A DNA stretch of 64,000 nucleotides from Pseudovibrio zosterae. Its GTDB lineage: Bacteria > Pseudomonadota > Alphaproteobacteria > Rhizobiales > Stappiaceae. Of the stretch, positions 25,409 through 34,464 are shown in pieces. Numbering within the stretch: position 1 is the stretch's first letter; the number at the start of each line of letters is the position of its first letter. The notes beneath the pieces are model-generated. The model searched no databases, was not told where the DNA came from, and worked only from the letters and a program-made list of their open reading frames with translations. The stretch is taken from positions 310,001 through 374,000 of the forward strand of contig NZ_JAWXVZ010000003.1 in assembly GCF_033843645.1 (NCBI RefSeq), given 5' to 3'. The position numbers and the translations under genes are program-made.

Positions 25409-27610
25409 ATGGTTTCAAAAAACAACAAGAACACAGCGGAGGACTGGCAGGGCCCACCCCAGCCTCCGAGCGACGGAACTGTGAGCGGCAAGCTGGTCTA
25501 TCTTTGGGACAAGCAGCAGAGCCAAGACGACAAGGCCACGGATCATGACCAGACCGTCGCGTCACCTGATCCCTCCGAGAACAAAGCCGCAGAAGAGCCT
25601 GCGGCCGCGGATCCTGCGCAAGCAGGCGAACAACAGCCAGAGACAGGCAAGGCACCGGAAGAGGCCCGTGAGCACGGCAAAAAAGATGGCCAGACCATTG
25701 ATGGAGCTGTGAACACCAAAACGAATGCCCATGACAAAACCCCGGTCAAGGAACCAAGCACGGGAGGTGGTGGCAAACCGCCGACGGATGGCGGCGGCGG
25801 ACCAGGTGGCGGCGGTGGCGGCGGCGACAACGGTTCCCCCTTGCAGGTGCGTGGCGGAGCGCCCAATTTCCGCAAGATCATGGCAGACGGGTTGGCCGTG
25901 TGCCGCAAGAACCTCATGATCGTCTTTATTTTCTCCTTATTTGTGAACCTGTTGGTTCTGTCCATTCCCATCTATCTGTTCCAGATTTCAGACCGAGTTT
26001 TGACCTCGCGCAGCACTGATACCTTGATGATGCTGACGGTGATCGTGATGGGCGCCCTGACTTTCCACGTCATGCTCGACATGATCCGGCGGTTCATCTT
26101 GATGCGCACGGCCGTGCATCTGGAAACCCGCCTTGGCGGCCCGGTGATGAATGCGGCGGCCAAAGCATCCATCGATGGGTCCAACCGCGAGTTTCAGGCG
26201 CTGGGCGATTTGCAGATGATCCGGAACTTCATTACCGGTTCCACTTTGCTCACGATCTTCGATGTGCCCATCGCCCCGGTTTTCCTGCTGGCCGTCTTCA
26301 TGATCCACCCCCATCTGGGTATGATCGTCTCCGGCGCTATCGGTCTTCTGTTCATCGTGGCGCTGATCAACCAGCGCTTGACCGTAGTTCCCTTCAGCCG
26401 TGCCAACGCCTTTGCTTCCCGCGCAAACCTTCAGGCCGATGCCATGTCCCGCAACTCGCAGGTCATCAATGCCATGGGTATGGTGCCGGAAAGCGTGATG
26501 ATGTGGGGCAAGGACACCGCTGAATCCCTGAAGGCGCAGGTCAGCGGTCAGGACCGCAACGTGGTGATGTCCGGCATTTCCAAGCTGGTTCGCCTCGCCA
26601 CACAGGTTGGCATGCTGGGGTGGGGGGCCTTCCTCGCACTGGAAAATGAGGTGACCGGCGGAATGGTGATCGCAGGTTCTATCATCGCCTCCCGTGCGCT
26701 GGCACCCATTGAAGGGGCGATCGAAGGCTGGAAGAACATGATCCAGGCGCGCTCGGCCTACTCCCGGATTCGTAACCTCTTGAACAGCTCGCCGCTCAAC
26801 GTGGACCGACTGCGCTTGCCTGATCCAAAAGGTCGCCTTGATGTGGAGCGCATCCTGTACGTGCCAAAGCCAAGCAAAAAGGTGATTTTGAACGGTATCT
26901 CCTTTGCGCTTGATCCGGGCGAGAGCCTTGCAATCATCGGCAACTCCGGAGCTGGTAAATCCACGCTCGCCAAGATGTTGGTGGGGTCCATCACGCCAAC
27001 GGCGGGCAATATTCGCCTCGACCGCATGGACCTTCGCAACTGGGACCCACGCCAGCTCGGCGAAAGCATTGGCTATCTGCCGCAGGACGTGCAGCTGTTT
27101 CCGTCCACCATCAAGGCAAACATCGCCCGAATGCGTGACGATGCGACCGATGCGCAGATCTTCCGGGCGGCGGAACTCGCTGACGTGCACGACATGATCT
27201 CAGGCTTTCATCAGGGCTATGAGACGATGATATCCATGGATGGCGCTCCCCTCTCGGGCGGGCAAAAGCAGCGGATTGGTCTGGCGCGTGCCTTCTATGG
27301 CAGCCCAAGACTGGTGGTGCTGGATGAGCCCAACTCCAACCTTGATCCCATCGGCGAACAGGCTCTGGCCCGTGCCATGGGGCGGGCCAAACAAGAAGGC
27401 ATCTCCATCGTCGTGATTACCCAGCGTCCGTCGCTTTTGCGCAGCGTGGATCGCATCATGGTGCTGAAGAACGGCAGCGTTCAGCTGCAAGGCCCACGTG
27501 ATGAAGTGAGCGAGCAGCTTTCCGCCGCAAAGCAGCGTGCGCGCAGACTGCCGGACCAGAAGGGTCCGCAAAATGGTCCAGAAGGGTCCATCGAGCCGCC
27601 ATCCGAGTGA
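25409..27610 (+). CDS. Type I secretion ABC transporter (PrtD/HlyB-like permease-ATPase) with disordered N-terminal extension
   Basis: A 733-residue fused permease-ATPase. Residues 1-150 are an unusual Pro/Gly/Glu/Lys-rich extension ending in a glycine run, with no C39 peptidase. Membrane helices start near 168, and the ABC transmembrane domain runs to about 470. The ATPase has Walker A (GNSGAGKST), signature LSGGQKQRIGLARA and Walker B (LVVLDEPNSNLD). The core resembles PrtD/HasD-type exporters, which move unfolded substrates from cytoplasm to outside. The ATG lies 1 base after the stop of the repeat-protein gene, so translation is probably coupled. Confidence 0.9.
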   Translation: MVSKNNKNTAEDWQGPPQPPSDGTVSGKLVYLWDKQQSQDDKATDHDQTVASPDPSENKAAEEPAAADPAQAGEQQPETGKAPEEAREHGKKDGQTIDGAVNTKTNAHDKTPVKEPSTGGGGKPPTDGGGGPGGGGGGGDNGSPLQVRGGAPNFRKIMADGLAVCRKNLMIVFIFSLFVNLLVLSIPIYLFQISDRVLTSRSTDTLMMLTVIVMGALTFHVMLDMIRRFILMRTAVHLETRLGGPVMNAAAKASIDGSNREFQALGDLQMIRNFITGSTLLTIFDVPIAPVFLLAVFMIHPHLGMIVSGAIGLLFIVALINQRLTVVPFSRANAFASRANLQADAMSRNSQVINAMGMVPESVMMWGKDTAESLKAQVSGQDRNVVMSGISKLVRLATQVGMLGWGAFLALENEVTGGMVIAGSIIASRALAPIEGAIEGWKNMIQARSAYSRIRNLLNSSPLNVDRLRLPDPKGRLDVERILYVPKPSKKVILNGISFALDPGESLAIIGNSGAGKSTLAKMLVGSITPTAGNIRLDRMDLRNWDPRQLGESIGYLPQDVQLFPSTIKANIARMRDDATDAQIFRAAELADVHDMISGFHQGYETMISMDGAPLSGGQKQRIGLARAFYGSPRLVVLDEPNSNLDPIGEQALARAMGRAKQEGISIVVITQRPSLLRSVDRIMVLKNGSVQLQGPRDEVSEQLSAAKQRARRLPDQKGPQNGPEGSIEPPSE

Positions 27611-27659
27611 TGGCACAAGACTGAAACCACTCAAAAAGAAACGATAACAGGAAACAGTC

Positions 27660-29006
27660 ATGACGCTCGTCCCTACCGATCTTCAACAGTGGCACCACGA
27701 TGTGCCCCACAAAATCGGGGTCCCGGCCTTCATCGGCTTTGCGCTCCTCATCTTGCTGGTGGCTGGCTTTGGTGTGTGGGGCAGCATGGCTCCGATAGCG
27801 GGTGCAACCATCTCCAAAGGCAGCTTTGTGGTGACCGGCCAGAACAAGATGGTGCAGCATCTGGAAGGCGGCATCATTCAAGACATTTTGGTTCAAGAAG
27901 GCGATGTGGTTGAGAAGGGGCAGACGCTGGTGCGCCTCGACAAGACTGCGCCCCTTGCCAACCTGCGCCGTCTGGAACTGCGGCTCAGCCGCTTTCAGGC
28001 CATTGAAGCCCGGCTCAACGCGTTGATCTCGGGCAAAGAGGCAATTGTCTTTCCTCAGGAGCTTTTGAACCGCCGTCAGGATCCGGATGTGGTGGAAATC
28101 ATCAACAGCCAGAAGGCGGCCTTTGCAGTGGACATGGGACAATTGCAGAGCGAGACGGCCATTCTGGAGCACAGCATCGACAGTTTGCATCAGCGCATCA
28201 GAGGCAACGAGGCACAGCAGGAATCTGCCCGGCTTCAGCTTGAGTACCTTGAGGCGGAGCTGGCAGACAAGCGTGAACTCATGAAGAAAAACCTGATCCG
28301 CAAGCCGGAAATCCTCGCAATTCAGCGGGCGCAGGCCAACCTGAAGGGCGATATCGGCCGCCTGCTGGGGGAGATCGGGGACATTAACGAGCGCATCGCC
28401 CGCACGCAGGAAGAGATCTTGCGGGTAAAGTCCATCACCCGCCAAAAGGCGACCGTCCAGTTGCAAGACATTGAAGCGCAGATTGATGATGTGCAGGAGC
28501 AAATCCGGGCCGCAAAGGACGTGCTCAACCGCGTCAACATTTTGGCCCCCAATGCTGGGGTGATCGGCAATCTTTACTACCACACCTCCGGCGGGGTGAT
28601 TGAGAGCGGCAAGAACATCCTTGAAATTGTGCCGCTGGACAGCGAGATGCTGTTGGAAGTTCGCATCCGCCCGCAGGACATCGATACGGTGCATGTGGGC
28701 CAGCAAGCGACAATACGGTTGACGGCCCTGAACCAGCGCACGACGCCCACCATGTACGGCGAAGTGATCTACGTTTCGCCGGATTCCAAGCCAACGGACG
28801 AAATCGGTCAGGTGGGTGACATCTATCTGGCGCGTGTGAAGCTCGACAAATCCCATATGGAGGGTATGCGGGCCGAAATGGCAGACTTCACGCCGTTACC
28901 CGGCATGCCTGCCGAGGTCCACATTACGACGAAAGAGCGTACCTTCTTCGATTACCTCACCCGTCCGCTTCGTGACAGCATGTCAAGAGCGTTCAAGGAG
29001 AACTAA
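27660..29006 (+). CDS. Type I secretion membrane fusion protein (HlyD/PrtE family)
   Basis: The 448-residue adaptor has a short cytoplasmic start, one membrane span (about 21-45, GFALLILLVAGFGVWG), a first lipoyl half (GGIIQDILVQEGDVVEKG), a long coiled-coil hairpin (about 95-285) and a second lipoyl half with barrel (VNILAPNAGVIGNL). It ends in the HlyD-type segment MPAEVHITTKERTFFDYL, typical of the PrtE/EmrA-like type I secretion group. It follows the ABC gene after 49 bases. The outer-membrane TolC partner is not encoded here. Confidence 0.9.
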   Translation: MTLVPTDLQQWHHDVPHKIGVPAFIGFALLILLVAGFGVWGSMAPIAGATISKGSFVVTGQNKMVQHLEGGIIQDILVQEGDVVEKGQTLVRLDKTAPLANLRRLELRLSRFQAIEARLNALISGKEAIVFPQELLNRRQDPDVVEIINSQKAAFAVDMGQLQSETAILEHSIDSLHQRIRGNEAQQESARLQLEYLEAELADKRELMKKNLIRKPEILAIQRAQANLKGDIGRLLGEIGDINERIARTQEEILRVKSITRQKATVQLQDIEAQIDDVQEQIRAAKDVLNRVNILAPNAGVIGNLYYHTSGGVIESGKNILEIVPLDSEMLLEVRIRPQDIDTVHVGQQATIRLTALNQRTTPTMYGEVIYVSPDSKPTDEIGQVGDIYLARVKLDKSHMEGMRAEMADFTPLPGMPAEVHITTKERTFFDYLTRPLRDSMSRAFKEN

Positions 29007-29027
29007 GAGACGGCAGAGGAGGCAGAA

Positions 29028-29054
29028 AGGCGCGTCCGCTGGGCGCGCCTTTTT
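29028..29054. terminator. Terminator at the end of the secretion operon
   Basis: AGGCGCG pairs with CGCGCCT over a nine-base loop and is followed by TTTTTC. It ends the operon and faces the convergent FAH-family gene. Confidence 0.75.
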
Positions 29055-29063
29055 CATTTTGCT

Positions 29064-29798
29064 TCAAAGTGTTGCGCTGACGGCGGCCTTGAGCGCAGGG
29101 TACTTTGCAGTGACCTTGGATCCTGCAGGATAAAAGACGCAGACCGACAGAGAGCCTGTCGTGACATACTGACCCGCCTTGAAACCACCGCAGTGATCGC
29201 CCGCCGCTTTCACCGCGCCCTTCAGCAAGTCGAGTGGTGCGCCAAGTACATTGGTAACGCTGCCATCGATGACGGTTTCATCGTTGACGACAAGCTTGAG
29301 ATCGACAGTGGTCAGCGCGTATGGATCCCATGTTTCGATCTTTTCGCCGACAATGAAGCCCGCGTTGGAAAGGTAGTCCGCCAGTTTCAAATCCAGTGAA
29401 GCCTGGTTCATGTCTTCAAGACGGCTATCGATCAGCTCAATCACCGCGTAAAGGCCATCAATGGCGGCGATGAGGTCCTCGTCCTTTTCCGGAAGCACAG
29501 GCAGATCCTTGCAAAGACGGAACGCCAGTTCAATCTCAACGCCAATCGGCTTCTCGCTGCCTTCAGAAAACACCGCGCCGTCTTCCTTGATGGTCGGCGT
29601 GAAGATGGGGGCAAACAGCGCTTCCCCGTCCGGCGTGACCGCAACCTTCCATGCGCCAACTTCGCCAAGGTCAGCGGCGACCTCGCGTTGAACAGCAAGC
29701 GCGCCGTCCCGCGATGGCGTCAACTCTGCAAACTTTGATAGGGGAACTGGGGTTTTGTGCGCCCGTGCGTCAAGCAGCGCCTTGGTGGTTGCGTGCAT
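29064..29798 (-). CDS. Fumarylacetoacetate hydrolase / 2-keto-4-pentenoate hydratase family protein
   Basis: A 244-residue protein of the MhpD-like hydratase group. Features are the core VGAWKVAVTPDGEALFAPIF, acidic metal-binding segment GVEIELAFRL, and end TTGSLSVCVFYPAGSKVTA. Members hydrate 2-hydroxypentadienoate or decarboxylate related intermediates in aromatic catabolism. No other catabolic genes are adjacent, so the substrate is open. The ATG at 29798 has GGAG at good spacing; an ATG four codons upstream has not. Confidence 0.8.
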   Translation of the reverse strand: MHATTKALLDARAHKTPVPLSKFAELTPSRDGALAVQREVAADLGEVGAWKVAVTPDGEALFAPIFTPTIKEDGAVFSEGSEKPIGVEIELAFRLCKDLPVLPEKDEDLIAAIDGLYAVIELIDSRLEDMNQASLDLKLADYLSNAGFIVGEKIETWDPYALTTVDLKLVVNDETVIDGSVTNVLGAPLDLLKGAVKAAGDHCGGFKAGQYVTTGSLSVCVFYPAGSKVTAKYPALKAAVSATL

Positions 29799-29975
29799 GA
29801 TTATCTCCAAAATGGGTCGATGGGTCAGTTAGGTTTATCGTTTCACCTACTGCGCAGGGATCATTGGGGTCAAGCTTGGCGTGTGCAAGTCTGCCATTTG
29901 CAACCAAATTTACGGGTTTCCCCTCGTGCTGCTGGGTGACGAGAGGCCGCTTTGTAAAAGTGTAGCGCTGGGCGA

Positions 29976-30407
29976 CTACGCTTCAGAAAGGAAGGATGTT
30001 GTCAGATCGCAGCGCACGCCGTCATAAAACACGTCCAGCACTTGAGTGAAGGGAGCGGCATTCTGGCTCGCCAAAGCAAACAGCGTGGCGCTGGATCTCA
30101 GCTTCTTGGCGTCAATGGGGCCAAGCACCGCCTCCGCGCTTACATCCGGATGGCTCAACATCAACGCCATAGCCTCGGTCAAGCGCGGACCAAGCACTGG
30201 GTGAGCCAGATAAGCCTTGGCTTCCACAAGGTCTTCAATCCCATAGAAGTGAGCAGTGCCTGAACGCCCCAGTTCCCTTAGCTGGGGGAAGATGAACCAC
30301 ATCCAGTGACTTGCTTTTTTGCCCAGGGTCAGTTCGCTGACGACCGTGGGCCATACTTTCTCTTGAGCTTCGACAAATCGCAAAAGATCGGTCTTGCCTG
30401 CACTCAT
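29976..30407 (-). CDS. DUF1810 family protein
   Basis: The 143-residue product matches DUF1810: DLLRFVEAQEKVWPTVVSEL, then HWMWFIFPQLRELGRS and a helical remainder with HPVLGPRL. The biochemical function of the family is not established to my knowledge. Its ATG overlaps the stop of the large SH3-domain gene by one base, so the pair is transcribed together. Confidence 0.88.
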   Translation of the reverse strand: MSAGKTDLLRFVEAQEKVWPTVVSELTLGKKASHWMWFIFPQLRELGRSGTAHFYGIEDLVEAKAYLAHPVLGPRLTEAMALMLSHPDVSAEAVLGPIDAKKLRSSATLFALASQNAAPFTQVLDVFYDGVRCDLTTSFLSEA

Positions 30408-33160
30408 TATCTCCGCCTTTTCCCGCCACCTCCTCTTGAACGGTGGCTTGCCTTGCGCGCTTGTGGTCTGGCCTGCCGTGTAGCCGGCTTGCGAGCCTCG
30501 CGGCTTTTATGAACCCGTTTGTTCCCAACTTGCCGTGCTCTTTGGTCCTTGCGCAAGTGGGTAGGGGCTTTTCGTGCTGCGGGGCGCTGAACGGCAGCGG
30601 GCTTCCTCTGTTTTACCGCCTCCCGTGTTTGGGGTCTGGCAGCGGGACGTTCAGCGCGTGGTTGGTCCGGCCGTGCTGCCGGGCGTTGAACGCCGTCAGG
30701 GCGTTGCTGGGCACGGTCCTTGATGGTCTGTCCAGCGCCAGAGCCTGCGGCGCGATCCCGGACTGTTTGCCCAGCGCCGGAGGCTGCGGCGCGATCCCGA
30801 ACCGTTTGCCCCGCGCCGGAGGCTGCGGCGCGATCCCGAACCGTTTGCCCAGCGCCTGTTCCTTTAAGGCCTTGAACAGCTCCGGCTCCAATTGCAGCGC
30901 CTGCTGCGCCTGCGGCCACGGTTTCCAGGCGATCCCTGTCAAGCCGTTCTGCTGCTGGGCCGTCTATACCTTCCCAGTTGCCGCGGTCAAACTGCTGCCA
31001 TTTGCCCTCCATGTTGCGATAGACCTTGCCATCCTGTCCGGCAAAGATCTCTCCACGGCGACCGCGTTCAACAAGACCTTCCTTCGACGCACGGTTCCAG
31101 CGCCCCGGTCCGGCCCCGTCCCGCAAGCGGTCTGCCGGATTGGCCCGCGCCCACTCACTGCCAAGCTTCACACCGCCGGTGTTCCAACTGCCGTAGATGT
31201 TTCTGCCTCCGCCCACGAAGGCCTTGTTGCCGGTGATGGGGTTGGTAACGGAGATGAAGCCCGCAGCGCCACGCGGGCCTGAGGCATAGCCGCCGCGAAT
31301 GTAACGGCCCGTAGAAGGGTTATACACCCGGCCCACCGCGATGCCCCGGTTGGGGCCATAGGCATAGCCATATCGGCCAAAAACACCGCGCGCCGGGTTG
31401 TAGTAGATCCCGGAGCCGAAAGTGACAGGGCGAGGGAAGTAGGGCGGATAGTACCCTGGTCGCCATGGCCGGTAGTAGGGCGGATACCAATACCCATTGC
31501 CATAGACGTAGGTGTCCCATGCCAGATAGCTCCAAAGATAACCCATGGTGAAGCCAAACCACACGGCACCAGCTGAGGTGTCGCTGGCCGGTTCGCTCTC
31601 GTAGACCCGCACGTAGGTAGTGTTGTAAACCGGGGAGCTGGGCGGGATCTCGTAGATCTCATCGGGCACGGAAGTCGCCACTTCCCACGGTCCGTTGGCA
31701 CTGGGGCCAGTAAACCACACGCCGTCTTGCACCACATAATAGGCGGTGCCCACTTGAAGCACCTGACTGCTCGTATTCACAGCATAGGACAGGGAGGTGC
31801 CGTCTATGGGCTGGAAATCAGGGTTTCCCGCGTAGCTGACCTCTGGCTGAATGGACCCCACTTCCACACGGGCGGTGGTTGGAATGCTGGCAAGCAGCCT
31901 TGCCTCCGCACTTTCCGAAGTACCCGGAATGGACGCACGCACAGAGTAGTAAGGGGCATCCTCAGGGATGAACTGAAAGTCCTGTGGCAAGTCCGGTGTG
32001 GCAAATGTCCAAGGCCCATCAAGGCTTTGGGCGCGGAACCAGCGACCTGAAAGCAAGGTGTACCAGTTCTTCTCCGTTTTGTGGAAGAACACGTCACTGG
32101 TTGAGTTGGAAGCCCATTGCAGTTCCGTCGTGCCGACATCCTCCAAGGTTGGTTCACCTTCGAAGAGCAACAGTTCTGCTGGTCGGTCGCTGTAGAACAC
32201 AACGGGCACTGCAGCGCCCTCCAATCCCTTGTTGGGAAAAGCAGCCTTCGCGTTCTGCCAGCTCTCGTCATCCGGCAGCTTGGAAAAAACCTCGGGCAGC
32301 TGCCCCGCGTCTATCCAGGTGCCATCCAGCTTGTCCGAAGAAAGCCAAGCCTCCTCATCTCGCAGGTAGTAGGTGCCGGTTTCATTCAGCTTGAACAGGT
32401 CCCAGTTGGTATTCACGATGAAAAGAAGCTCATCCACCCCTTGAACAGGCGCTTCAATGGGTTCGCCATCGGTTTGAAGCAGAACGGCATCCTGTGTGCT
32501 GTGAAAGATGGGCGGCGCTTCGGCCTGCAACCCTTCCACGTTCTGCATCTGCTGGGAATTGGCAAGCGAGGCGGCGATGCGCTGCTTGGACAAGGTGATG
32601 GTATCGACCGGGATCAGCTTGCCGACCTCAAGATTGAGTTTGCTCAGCTGATCCTTGGAGAGGACGGAAAAAACAAGGCCGGTTACCTTGATGCCTTGAA
32701 GGAACACCTCGTCGCTGTCCTCATTGGCAAAGGTCTTGCCCTCCAGATTTATGACGCCAAAAACCGGAGCTTCATTGGCGGCTGGGCGATATTCGGTAGC
32801 CACCATCGCTTTCAGGGTGGTGAAGTTGGCCCACTCCGTGATTTGAGGCTGGTACAGCACGATGACCGCACCGTCCTCGGCCTGAAAGGTGCGTGGCCAG
32901 CCGCCTTCTTCTTCCGAGACACTGATGTACTCGCCACTTACAAATCCGGACTGACCAGATATGGAAACGGCGCACCATGAGCCACTCTCATCACATTCGG
33001 TGATCTCGACACTTGTGCCGGCATCAAGTGTGCCCATGGATTGGAAGTTCGTTCCCGGCCCCTCTCGAAAATTCACCTTGGTGGTGATGGTGCCGGTGTA
33101 AGCTTGGGCCTGTGCCATTTCCAGGCTGAAGGCAAGGAGTGCGACGACAAGAAGTCTCAT
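30407..33160 (-). CDS. Large exported SH3-domain protein with aromatic and tandem-repeat C-terminal region
   Basis: A 917-residue protein with a signal peptide (MRLLVVALLAFSLEMAQAQA) and a bacterial SH3 domain (about 22-80, VNFREGPGTNFQSMGTLDAG). Then come repeated W/Y-rich modules ending in DGPW-type turns (ETGTYYLRDEEAWLSSDKLDGTW; WYTLLSGRWFRAQSLDGPW; YYVVQDGVWFTGPSANGPW). A Tyr/Pro-rich stretch (about 560-600) and a Gly-rich region follow. Four 13-residue repeats (769-820) and a strongly basic tail end it. It is periplasmic or surface-bound and may bind cell wall or polysaccharide; the exact role is unknown. It is the first gene of a two-gene unit. Confidence 0.8.
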   Translation of the reverse strand: MRLLVVALLAFSLEMAQAQAYTGTITTKVNFREGPGTNFQSMGTLDAGTSVEITECDESGSWCAVSISGQSGFVSGEYISVSEEEGGWPRTFQAEDGAVIVLYQPQITEWANFTTLKAMVATEYRPAANEAPVFGVINLEGKTFANEDSDEVFLQGIKVTGLVFSVLSKDQLSKLNLEVGKLIPVDTITLSKQRIAASLANSQQMQNVEGLQAEAPPIFHSTQDAVLLQTDGEPIEAPVQGVDELLFIVNTNWDLFKLNETGTYYLRDEEAWLSSDKLDGTWIDAGQLPEVFSKLPDDESWQNAKAAFPNKGLEGAAVPVVFYSDRPAELLLFEGEPTLEDVGTTELQWASNSTSDVFFHKTEKNWYTLLSGRWFRAQSLDGPWTFATPDLPQDFQFIPEDAPYYSVRASIPGTSESAEARLLASIPTTARVEVGSIQPEVSYAGNPDFQPIDGTSLSYAVNTSSQVLQVGTAYYVVQDGVWFTGPSANGPWEVATSVPDEIYEIPPSSPVYNTTYVRVYESEPASDTSAGAVWFGFTMGYLWSYLAWDTYVYGNGYWYPPYYRPWRPGYYPPYFPRPVTFGSGIYYNPARGVFGRYGYAYGPNRGIAVGRVYNPSTGRYIRGGYASGPRGAAGFISVTNPITGNKAFVGGGRNIYGSWNTGGVKLGSEWARANPADRLRDGAGPGRWNRASKEGLVERGRRGEIFAGQDGKVYRNMEGKWQQFDRGNWEGIDGPAAERLDRDRLETVAAGAAGAAIGAGAVQGLKGTGAGQTVRDRAAASGAGQTVRDRAAASGAGQTVRDRAAGSGAGQTIKDRAQQRPDGVQRPAARPDQPRAERPAARPQTREAVKQRKPAAVQRPAARKAPTHLRKDQRARQVGNKRVHKSREARKPATRQARPQARKASHRSRGGGGKRRR
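30701..30856 (-). repeat. Four tandem 39-bp coding repeats (GAGQTVRDRAAAS units)
   Basis: Three units are nearly identical at DNA level and the fourth is diverged (GAGQTIKDRAQQR). They are in frame within the SH3-domain protein gene, so copy number can change without frameshift. Confidence 0.85.
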
Positions 33161-33255
33161 GAGGTAGCCTCATTCCGTTGCGGAAGGTGGGGCAGCCTAC
33201 CAGAAATCTCGAAGAGCGGTGTGGGAAAGTTTACTAGTGTTAATCTAGCGGAAAT

Positions 33256-33329
33256 GGAGCGGGTGAAGGGAATCGAACCCTCGTCGTTAGCTTGGGAAGC
33301 TACTGCTCTACCATTGAGCTACACCCGCG
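33256..33329 (-). tRNA. tRNA-Gly (anticodon CCC)
   Basis: The minus strand folds as a full cloverleaf. The acceptor is GCGGGTG with CACCCGC, the D stem GCTC/GAGC, and the anticodon stem GTAGC/GCTAA with loop TTCCCAA. The T arm is AGGGTTCGATTCCCT. Discriminator T is followed by an encoded CCA. The 27-43 pair is a G-A mismatch. Confidence 0.95.
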
Positions 33330-33564
33330 CGCTTGTTGCTCTTATCAGCAAGGAACCTGCAGGTGTCAAGGCGCTTGAAATAGGGAGAGGTTGATAACCA
33401 GTTGTCCTTGGCGCAGCTGGCAAGGCTTTTCGGCCCGTTTGCACGCGCTGATGGCAAGATGCACAAAATTACTCAGGGATTGCGAACAAACCGGTCGAAA
33501 CAGGCCTTGATCTACTCGTAGTAATTCATAGGTTACCCTCAGTTTGAATCAAATCAGGTTGAAC

Positions 33565-34365
33565 ATGATGCGGGCGAGGCTTCGTGCTCTCATTGAGGGC
33601 AAACGCTGGGAATACACCATTGTCACGCTTATTCTGATCAATGCAGTCACATTGGGTCTGGAAACCAGTCAGACAGCGATGGACGCGTTTGGTCCCGTGC
33701 TGATCGCCATGGACAGGACCATCCTTGCCATTTTCGTGGTGGAACTGACCCTGCGCATATTCGCCTATGGGCCACGTTTCTTCACCGGCGCGTGGAACCT
33801 GTTTGATACCTTCATCATCGGCATTGCCTTGGTGCCAGCAACGGGTCCTGCAAGTGTGCTGCGTGCTCTGCGTATTTTGCGTGTGCTCCGCCTCATTTCG
33901 GTGGTGCCTTCGCTGCGCAAGGTAATTGGCGGCCTGATGGCCGCGCTTCCGGGCATGGGCTCTGTGGTCCTCCTGATGACGCTGGTGTTCTATGTGTTCT
34001 CAGTGATGGCCACCAAGCTTTACGGTGCCTCATTCCCGGACTGGTTTGGCTCGATCGCCGCCTCCGCCTATACGCTGTTTCAGGTGATGACGCTGGAAAG
34101 CTGGAGCATGGGCATTGTCCGTCCGGTTATGGAGGTTTACCCAAGCGCATGGCTCTTCTTCCTGCCGTTCATCCTGTGTACTGCGTTTACGGTGCTTAAC
34201 CTGTTCATTGGTATCATGGTTTCGGCCATGCAGCAGGAGCACGACGCAAGCGCTGAAAAGGATCGTCAGCTGATCCATTCGGAAACAGAGCTGGTGCTTC
34301 AGGAAGTGCGGGCCTTGCGGCGCGAAGTGGCAGAGCTGAGAAACCAAAGCTCGGAAAAGACCTGA
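33565..34365 (+). CDS. Single-domain voltage-gated sodium channel (NavBac family)
   Basis: 266 residues with six membrane segments. The S4 voltage sensor has arginines every third position (R100, R103, R106, R109 in RALRILRVLRL). The pore selectivity filter is TLESWSM (176-182), the signature of bacterial sodium channels such as NaChBac and NavAb. After S6 (FTVLNLFIGIMVSAM) a heptad-like C-terminal coiled coil (about 228-258) would assemble the tetramer. The channel would admit sodium on depolarisation, relevant to motility or pH control in a marine cell. The ATG at 33565 has AGG 6 bases upstream; a TTG 21 bases earlier is less likely. Confidence 0.93.
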   Translation: MMRARLRALIEGKRWEYTIVTLILINAVTLGLETSQTAMDAFGPVLIAMDRTILAIFVVELTLRIFAYGPRFFTGAWNLFDTFIIGIALVPATGPASVLRALRILRVLRLISVVPSLRKVIGGLMAALPGMGSVVLLMTLVFYVFSVMATKLYGASFPDWFGSIAASAYTLFQVMTLESWSMGIVRPVMEVYPSAWLFFLPFILCTAFTVLNLFIGIMVSAMQQEHDASAEKDRQLIHSETELVLQEVRALRREVAELRNQSSEKT

Positions 34366-34439
34366 GCGGACGTCCTCAATCAGACTTGACTGGATAATGT
34401 GTCGGAGTGCTCTAGCCATTTGGCTTAAGGCCTACTATT

Positions 34440-34464
34440 CCCTGTAGTATATAAATACTCAGGG
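34440..34464 (+). promoter_or_regulatory. Imperfect inverted repeat covering the ribosome binding site of the next gene
   Basis: CCCTGTAGTAT and ATACTCAGGG pair with a single bulged base around ATAA. The right arm includes the start of the AGGGAGAG ribosome binding site of the phosphatidyltransferase gene, so the RNA hairpin could hide it. Confidence 0.35.

Noticed and set aside
30701..30856. Regular 39-bp repeats as a possible CRISPR array
   Set aside because: Units are directly tandem with no spacers, are in frame in a clear coding region, and no cas genes are present.
33041..33394. A plus-strand frame reading GIEPSSLAWEATALPLSYTR
   Set aside because: That peptide is the well-known false translation of a tRNA on the opposite strand; the tRNA-Gly explains it.
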